Source of the DNA: Epulopiscium sp. Nele67-Bin004
Lineage (GTDB): Bacteria > Bacillota_A > Clostridia > Lachnospirales > Cellulosilyticaceae
Length of the DNA stretch: 10,400 nucleotides
Direction: 5' to 3'
NCBI GenBank assembly: GCA_002007315.1
Contig: LNZQ01000119.1
Coordinates: 1 to 10,400, forward strand
Below the pieces are notes generated by a model, which saw nothing but the letters and a program-made list of their open reading frames with translations, had not been told where the DNA came from and made no database searches. Below, one piece after another: positions 6,187 through 10,400 of this stretch (positions are counted from its first letter, which is position 1; each line of letters begins with the position of its first letter). The position numbers and the translations under genes were made by a program.

Positions 6187-7027
6187 CATATTTTGTATCG
6201 AGTATTTCGTTCATCCAATTCATAACGTCTTCAATAACTAGTGTCACATTGTGGCTGTCATCGTGAAGTAAGTCATGCATGCAATTTGTATATTTTTTAG
6301 TCGTTTTATATATATCAGAAATTTTTCCGACAACTTCTTCTGCTGCGTCCGTCGGAATAACAAAATCTCTGTCGCCCGTCATAAACAAGCTTGGCAACTC
6401 ATAATGTATAGCATTTTGTGATGCATACGTCATGCCATTTCGCAAAAACTGGTCAAAAAATCTTGCAGTTGAATATTTGTTACAACGTGTATCTTCTTTA
6501 AACATTTTTTTAAACTCACGGCTTTTTACAGCAACGTTTATACCGCCTCGCTTAATTTTAAATTGAGGGAAGTTATAACTCATCATTTTATAAAATCCCT
6601 CTGGAATGTAGTTACACATTCGTGGCGGAGCAAGTGCAGGCGACGAAAAAATTTGTCCAGCCAAGTCCCTTGGATACTTAAGTCCATACAAAAACGTTAT
6701 TAACCCACCCATAGAATGACCATACGTTATAACTGGTTTTTTGTATACAGACAACGCTGACACCAAACATTTTATATCAGTGACAAACGAAAAAAAGTCT
6801 TCAACGTCACCCCGAACTCCTCCAGACCGTCCATTTCCTCGGTGATCAATAATGCACACACCGTATCCTTGCCCAACAAGTTTTCCCGCAAACTCCACGT
6901 ATCTTCCCGAATGCTCCATATATCCATGTGCGATTATAACTATCGCTTTTGCAGATTTTGGTATATCTTTTAAGTAAAATATCGAAGTACCATCTTTTCC
7001 ATCAAAGTATGCTTCACGTAAATTCAA
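6170..7027 (-). CDS. Alpha/beta hydrolase, lysophospholipase/monoacylglycerol lipase-like
   Basis: A 285-residue serine hydrolase of the Hydrolase_4 (monoacylglycerol lipase/PldB) group. It shows the oxyanion-hole motif IIAHGYMEHSGRY (31-43), DHRGNGRSGG (61-70), the nucleophile elbow GHSMGG with Ser105, the acid in TGDRDFVIP with Asp221 and the catalytic His251 in NCMHDLLHD. Such enzymes hydrolyse monoacylglycerols or lysophospholipids; the true substrate is unknown. There is no signal peptide, so it is cytoplasmic. The start is TTG at 7027: the site AAGGTGAT lies the right distance upstream and overlaps the final codons and stop of the exonuclease gene, leaving six bases between the genes. 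The two are therefore probably translationally coupled. A functional link between exonuclease and lipase is not evident. Confidence 0.9.
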   Translation of the reverse strand: MNLREAYFDGKDGTSIFYLKDIPKSAKAIVIIAHGYMEHSGRYVEFAGKLVGQGYGVCIIDHRGNGRSGGVRGDVEDFFSFVTDIKCLVSALSVYKKPVITYGHSMGGLITFLYGLKYPRDLAGQIFSSPALAPPRMCNYIPEGFYKMMSYNFPQFKIKRGGINVAVKSREFKKMFKEDTRCNKYSTARFFDQFLRNGMTYASQNAIHYELPSLFMTGDRDFVIPTDAAEEVVGKISDIYKTTKKYTNCMHDLLHDDSHNVTLVIEDVMNWMNEILDTKYVDNFG

Positions 7028-7033
7028 GTAATA

Positions 7034-7738
7034 TCACCTTCCATGCTGACTTATTATTTTATCAATCATTCTACTCCCCTCTGATTTCGACAACAAATTT
7101 ATATCTTTTTGGAGAGTTACATTATATTTTTTGCATAAAGTTTCTAAATATACAGTTTGTTTCTTTGTGATAGGGGAAATTTTTGGTGGTGTAAATCCAA
7201 TATTTTTTGGAACAAACAAATGTTTATTGTCGTCGTAAAAGTTATTTTTAAGGTGTTTAAACAACTCATACGTTGCAAATGCATCATCATATGCACGGTG
7301 AGCATTTGCCAAATCAATCCCATAATATTTACACAAATCCCCAAGTTTTCTACTTGGTAAATCTTTCAACACTTCCCTAGCGATAAGCAACGTGTCTAGC
7401 GTTTTGTACTCAAATTCAACATTAAGTTTACTAGCATGTATTTTTAACAACTTATAGTCAAAATTATTGATATTGTGTCCAATAAGTACACTGCCACGTG
7501 CAAATTCAACAAATTTAGGCAACATATATTCAATGCCATATTTGTCACAAACCATTTCATCTGTAATTCCTGTAATTTTTGTGATGTACGGAGGTATTTC
7601 ACTAAGTGGTCTAACTAACTCACTCATTTTATCTTTAGCTATATCGTTTTCAACGTAAACAGCACCTATTTCAATAATTTCATTGTCGATAGGCTTTGCT
7701 CCTGTTGATTCTATATCAACCACTACATATTGGTTCAT
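7034..7738 (-). CDS. DEDDh 3'-5' exonuclease, DnaQ/PolC-epsilon-like
   Basis: A 234-residue protein with the full DEDDh exonuclease core of the DnaQ superfamily: Exo I VVVDIESTG (Asp8, Glu10), Exo II HNINNFDYKLL with its Asp at about residue 101, and Exo III HRAYDDAF with the general-base His and last Asp at about 150-155. Such stand-alone enzymes remove 3' nucleotides in repair or proofreading. After the core (about residue 170) comes a short tail with the pattern T-KKQ...LETLCKKY...LSKSEGSRMIDKII, a helical motif like that appended to some phage-type recombination proteins. ATG 7738 is chosen because AGGAGGG lies eight bases upstream (about 7747-7753). An upstream in-frame extension lacks a ribosome site and would run through the preceding terminator. 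Its promoter is not clear; it may depend on read-through of the terminator just before it. Confidence 0.9.
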   Translation of the reverse strand: MNQYVVVDIESTGAKPIDNEIIEIGAVYVENDIAKDKMSELVRPLSEIPPYITKITGITDEMVCDKYGIEYMLPKFVEFARGSVLIGHNINNFDYKLLKIHASKLNVEFEYKTLDTLLIAREVLKDLPSRKLGDLCKYYGIDLANAHRAYDDAFATYELFKHLKNNFYDDNKHLFVPKNIGFTPPKISPITKKQTVYLETLCKKYNVTLQKDINLLSKSEGSRMIDKIISQHGR

Positions 7739-7757
7739 ATTTTTTACCCTCCTATTC

Positions 7758-7799
7758 AAAAATAAAAATAGGGAAACTATTAACAATAGTCCCCCTATT
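7758..7799 (-). terminator. Intrinsic terminator of the YdcZ-type gene
   Basis: On the - strand 15-base arms (7799-7785 and 7781-7767) pair around a 3-base loop with only two G-U wobbles, followed by TTTTATTTTTG. The stem overlaps the stop codon of the membrane protein gene. It separates that gene from the exonuclease. Confidence 0.88.
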
Positions 7800-8223
7800 A
7801 TTGATGCTGAAAAACTATTATTCCTAACAATATAATAGCTATCCCAGACAATTTTACGAAACTAAAACTTCCTTTTTCCATACCAAACAACCCAAACAAC
7901 TCTATCAAATACGACGCTGTCATTTGTGTTATTAATATTATCATAGTCGCTTTAGCAGGCCCAAGCTTTGCTATTGATGCAATAACTGTGTACACAATTC
8001 CAACACCTAACACGCCGCCCAAAAGATACATTTTGTTTACTGCTTTTAAACCTGTTATATCTGCGTCCCGTGCATATGCCAAAGCTATTAACGATACGAT
8101 AAAACCAACTCCATGTGTAAGAGTGTTTGTAAACCACATTCCAACCGCACCTCTCAGTGCTGTATTCCAAACCCCTTGCACGCTCATAAATAATCCTGAA
8201 ATAATTGCAACTGTTGCTGACAT
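7798..8223 (-). CDS. DMT superfamily membrane protein, YdcZ (DUF606) family
   Basis: A small hydrophobic protein of 141 residues with about five predicted membrane helices (near residues 3-21, 33-50, 66-87, 92-113 and 121-139). The conserved SVQGVWNTALRG segment in the first helix region matches the Q-x3-N-x2-L motif of the YdcZ/DUF606 family (PF04657), whose members are usually 140-150 residues and are half-size relatives of drug/metabolite transporters. They are thought to act as dimers in the inner membrane; the substrate is unknown. Most family members occur as pairs or fusions, but here a single copy is seen. GGGAGGAC lies about six bases before ATG 8223, so the start is firm. The gene is a single transcription unit with its own promoter upstream and its own terminator overlapping the stop codon. 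Confidence 0.9.
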   Translation of the reverse strand: MSATVAIISGLFMSVQGVWNTALRGAVGMWFTNTLTHGVGFIVSLIALAYARDADITGLKAVNKMYLLGGVLGVGIVYTVIASIAKLGPAKATMIILITQMTASYLIELFGLFGMEKGSFSFVKLSGIAIILLGIIVFQHQ

Positions 8224-8275
8224 AAATGTCCTCCCTATATACTAAGTTACAATTAGTTTGTATTTTTTTCTTTTT

Positions 8276-8303
8276 ATTGTATCGGATTTTACTAAAAAGT
8301 CAA
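8276..8303 (-). promoter_or_regulatory. Promoter of the YdcZ-type gene
   Basis: On the - strand TTGACT (8303-8298) and TACAAT (8281-8276) are separated by 16 bases, with start of transcription expected about 45 bases before ATG 8223. It lies just past the ung stop codon. Confidence 0.65.
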
Positions 8304-8310
8304 CAACTAT

Positions 8311-8949
8311 TTATATTTCCCAATTTATTGGAGTTTGCCCCGTTTGCTCCAATATGTCGTTTGCAAGCTTAAAATGGTTGCACCCAAAAAAGCCAGTGTG
8401 TGCCGATAAGGGGCTTGGGTGCGGTGCTGTTAACACGTGATGCAATGGATTTGTAATTAGTGACGCTTTCGCTTGTGCGGGTTTCCCCCAAAGCAAAAAT
8501 ACAACTGGCGTATCTTTTTTGTTTATAGATTTAATAATTTCGTCTGTAAACTTTTCCCAGCCTTGGTTTCTGTGCGAACCCGCTTTGCCAGCCTCAACTG
8601 TAAGGACGGTGTTTAATAGCAACACCCCTTGTTTTGCCCAGCTCTCCAAGTTGCCAGATGCACGCTTTTCGCCGTTTATCTCCTTATATATATTTACGAG
8701 TGATGGTGGCACTTTTATTCCTTCTTGCACAGAAAAAGCCAATCCATGTGCTTGATTTTCGCCGTGATAAGGGTCTTGCCCCAAAATTACAACTTTAACA
8801 TCGTCATATGGCGTTAGTTTGAATGCATCAAAAATTTTGTTTCGGGGCGGGTACACCGTTTGTGATACGTATTGTTCGTCTACAAAAACTTTCAATTTTT
8901 TATAGTAGTCTTTTTCTCTTTCTTCGTCTATAATTTGTTTCCATTCCAT
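8311..8949 (-). CDS. ung: Uracil-DNA glycosylase, family 1
   Basis: A 212-residue enzyme that removes uracil from DNA, arising from cytosine deamination or dUTP incorporation, as the first step of base excision repair. It carries the family 1 water-activating motif GQDPYHG (57-63) with catalytic Asp59, the FLLWG strand (151-155), LLNTVLTVEAG (111-121) at the minor-groove contact region and the leucine-loop motif HPSPLSAH (177-184) with catalytic His177. Length is close to the usual 215-230. AAGGAG lies seven bases before ATG 8949. The gene begins 24 bases after the yitT-like gene ends on the same strand, so the two are probably one transcript. No terminator hairpin is visible after the stop; the downstream promoter follows at once. 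No key residue is missing, and it is expected to be active. Confidence 0.97.
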   Translation of the reverse strand: MEWKQIIDEEREKDYYKKLKVFVDEQYVSQTVYPPRNKIFDAFKLTPYDDVKVVILGQDPYHGENQAHGLAFSVQEGIKVPPSLVNIYKEINGEKRASGNLESWAKQGVLLLNTVLTVEAGKAGSHRNQGWEKFTDEIIKSINKKDTPVVFLLWGKPAQAKASLITNPLHHVLTAPHPSPLSAHTGFFGCNHFKLANDILEQTGQTPINWEI

Positions 8950-8973
8950 GTTGTGTGCTCCTTAGTATAGTTT

Positions 8974-9825
8974 TTAGGTTTTTGCCACATCTTCTTTAAA
9001 GCCTTCACCAAGCACTTCATGCAAATCTTGCACACTAACAAACGCCCTGTTGTCTGTGTTTTGCAAAAACAACCTAAGTTTCAAAAATTCCCGTCTGTCA
9101 ACCGCTGTCGTTATAACTGTTTTATGCTCACCACTGTAAGCTCCTGTTGCCTCGTAAATAGTTGCCCCACGCTCAAGCTCGTTAAGTATAAATTTTTGTA
9201 TCGTGTTTCCAATAGTTTTGTTTGACGGTATAATCATTACATATTTTTCTATCGAAATACCCGCAATAAAAAAATCAATTAATAAACTTGTAATAATTAC
9301 CCCAAGCATCGCATAAAGCCCTTTTTCGATACCAAGTATAAACGTAGCCATAGCTACAACGACCATATCAGCAATCATCAAACTTACACCTATTTTTAGC
9401 GGTGAAAACTTTGATATAATTTTGGCGATAATGTCTGTTCCGCCAGACGAGCCTTCTTGTATAAATATTATCGACTGTCCAAGCCCCATAATTAACGAAC
9501 CAAAAATTAGCGACATAAGCATATCACTAGTTAGAGGCTCTGAAACGGGCATAACAACTTCAAATATTCGCATAATAATACTAATTAGCAAGCTTGAAAA
9601 TATGCTTTTTATACCAAACTCTTTTCCTAACACTATAAATCCAAGCAAAAACATTATAGCGTTTAGCACCAATATAATGAAACTTATCGGTATCATAGGC
9701 AAAAGTTCTTTTATTACGATTGATAAACCGCTAACCCCACCCCCTGCAACTTGCGATGGAGCCCAAAAAAAGTGTAAACCTGCGGAAATTAATGCCGAAC
9801 CAACGACGATTTTTAGTTTTCCCAT
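8974..9825 (-). CDS. YitT family membrane protein with DUF2179 C-terminal domain
   Basis: A 283-residue protein of the YitT family. The N-terminal part (to about residue 190) is a YitT membrane domain with about five or six helices. It includes the family motifs GLHFFWAPSQVAGGGVSGLS near the start and EGSSGGTDIIAKI (about 123-135). The soluble C-terminal part (about 195-275, KYVMIIPSNK through DLHEVLGEGF) is the DUF2179 domain. Function of the family is unproven. ATG 9825 is chosen because AAAGGA lies seven bases upstream and the protein then starts MGKLKIVVGSALISAG as its relatives do; an open extension to 10065 would overlap the divergent gene and has no ribosome site. It is followed 24 bases later by ung and faces a divergent gene across a 136-base spacer. 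Confidence 0.93.
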   Translation of the reverse strand: MGKLKIVVGSALISAGLHFFWAPSQVAGGGVSGLSIVIKELLPMIPISFIILVLNAIMFLLGFIVLGKEFGIKSIFSSLLISIIMRIFEVVMPVSEPLTSDMLMSLIFGSLIMGLGQSIIFIQEGSSGGTDIIAKIISKFSPLKIGVSLMIADMVVVAMATFILGIEKGLYAMLGVIITSLLIDFFIAGISIEKYVMIIPSNKTIGNTIQKFILNELERGATIYEATGAYSGEHKTVITTAVDRREFLKLRLFLQNTDNRAFVSVQDLHEVLGEGFKEDVAKT

Positions 9826-9961
9826 TATGTTATCCTTTCTAAAAAAACTGATATTGTATAGTATGGACGAAAAAATGCTTTTCCTATACAACGTGTAATA
9901 AAATATTATTTTATGCATAAGCTGTATAGTAATCTTTATCCTGAATGAATGGAGGTTTTTT
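9826..9961. promoter_or_regulatory. Divergent intergenic region with TGTATAG boxes and an AT palindrome
   Basis: This spacer must drive the yitT-like gene leftward and the P-loop gene rightward. TGTATAG occurs directly at 9855-9861 and 9923-9929 (both within a 9-base repeat TGTATAGTA) and inverted at 9884-9890. A perfect palindrome, ATAAAAT-ATT-ATTTTAT, lies at 9898-9914. TATAGT at 9925-9930 could be the rightward -10, and TACAAT at 9858-9853 the leftward one, but neither has a convincing -35, which would fit activator-dependent or alternative-sigma promoters. Confidence 0.4.
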
Positions 9962-10400
9962 ATGAACAATCTAGGTAATATCAAACATTTATTTGCAAGT
10001 GCAAATTGCTGTGATGGATTTACATCTTTGACTGACGACGTCATTTCTACTGATACTGCTCGCAAAGTTTATACACTTCAAGGGGGTGGGTCAAAATCAA
10101 CTTTCCTAAAAAAAATCGGCTCTGCGGTTATCAATGATGGTGTTGACGTGGAGTATCACCACTGCCCAACAAACCCAAATGCATTAAAAGGTATATACAT
10201 ACCAAGTGTTAAAGTCGCTCTTATCGACGGTTTAACGACGCCTTCTGTCGGCACAAGTGTAATCAATTTTGATGCACATATTGACCCTGATAAATTGTAT
10301 GCAAACAAAGAGGAACTTATTTCATACAACGAGATGATTGAACGAAATAACGCAAAAGCATTTTTGTATTTAAAAAGTGCTCAAGCTCTATATAATGCAT
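9962..10400 (+). CDS. PRK06851-like P-loop protein, N-terminal part (runs off the window)
   Basis: The frame stays open for 146 residues to the window end. GGAGG (9951-9955) lies six bases before ATG 9962. The protein resembles the PRK06851 family of uncharacterised clostridial and bacillar ATPase-like proteins (about 370 residues): HLFASANCCDGFTSLTDDVI (9-28) matches the 'FASGNTAKGFYSLFD' opening, then comes a P-loop-like LQGGGSKSTFLKKIG (39-53), VDVEYHHCPTNPNALKGIYI (61-80) and VKVALIDGLT (83-92). In relatives the loop reads GGPGTGKST; here it is two residues shorter and lacks the Gly before Lys46. The 'DGTAPH' segment of relatives is also altered, to DGLTTPS. The role of the family is unknown, so no function is proposed. 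It is divergent from the yitT-like gene and may share control with it. Confidence 0.8.
   Translation, partial: MNNLGNIKHLFASANCCDGFTSLTDDVISTDTARKVYTLQGGGSKSTFLKKIGSAVINDGVDVEYHHCPTNPNALKGIYIPSVKVALIDGLTTPSVGTSVINFDAHIDPDKLYANKEELISYNEMIERNNAKAFLYLKSAQALYNA

Noticed and set aside
7739..7786. N-terminal extension of the exonuclease to 7786
   Set aside because: It would be translated from the terminator region, lacks a ribosome site, and the strong AGGAGGG site serves ATG 7738.
9826..10065. N-terminal extension of the YitT-like protein by 80 residues
   Set aside because: It overlaps the divergent gene and its ribosome site, and YitT relatives begin where ATG 9825 begins.
1..10400. CRISPR array, tRNA, rRNA or complete transposase gene
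   Set aside because: I saw no regularly spaced repeats of CRISPR type, no cloverleaf or rRNA-like segment and no transposase domain on either strand; the only mobile-element sign is the insert at 3831-4126.

Overview
The window joins two unlike pieces of DNA. Bases 1 to about 1,200 carry no bacterial gene, are strongly CpG-poor (13 CpG counted by eye in 1-1200) and hold short dispersed repeats and a splice-acceptor-like tract, so they look like vertebrate, possibly fish, genomic DNA. From about 1,205 onward the sequence is an AT-rich bacterial genome with Shine-Dalgarno sites, intrinsic terminators and sigma-70-type promoters. The gene set (YdcZ-type DMT protein, YitT protein, YkpA/YbiT-like ABC-F protein, a PRK06851-like protein, TTG and ATG starts with strong SD sites) points to Bacillota, most likely Clostridia/Lachnospirales. 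Host-like DNA beside a clostridial genome would fit a fish-gut symbiont such as the Epulopiscium group; that is inference. The junction cuts into an hsdM gene and is most simply an assembly or library chimera.

Left bacterial part (about 1,205-3,440, + strand), a small defence region: the last codons of a type I restriction-modification methylase (hsdM), overlapped by ATGA with a complete specificity subunit (hsdS). A strong terminator follows, then a separate gene with its own extended -10 promoter for a TIR-like (CAP12/PF10137-type) protein with an N-terminal domain that may be a winged helix. Two near-identical terminator hairpins (2542-2578 and 3612-3644) bracket the TIR gene. The sequence here is more AT-rich than the genes to the right, which suggests acquired DNA.

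Middle (3,441-4,500): intergenic DNA with a nested palindrome and an orphan promoter-like site, then the wreck of an aldo/keto reductase gene on the - strand. It has lost an internal block (with its catalytic Lys and His) and carries an AT-rich insert of about 296 bp with a hairpin resembling IS200/IS605-type ends.

Right part (4,500-9,825, all - strand): housekeeping and accessory genes. In transcription order these are yitT-like membrane protein -> ung (uracil-DNA glycosylase), probably co-transcribed; a YdcZ-type DMT protein with its own promoter and terminator; a DEDDh exonuclease tightly coupled to an alpha/beta-hydrolase (monoacylglycerol-lipase-like); and an ABC-F ATPase with its own promoter inside the lipase 3' end, whose second ATP site is degenerate. 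From 9,962 to the window end a divergent + strand gene encodes the start of a PRK06851-like P-loop protein with an unusually short Walker A loop. No rRNA, tRNA, CRISPR array or complete transposase gene was seen.
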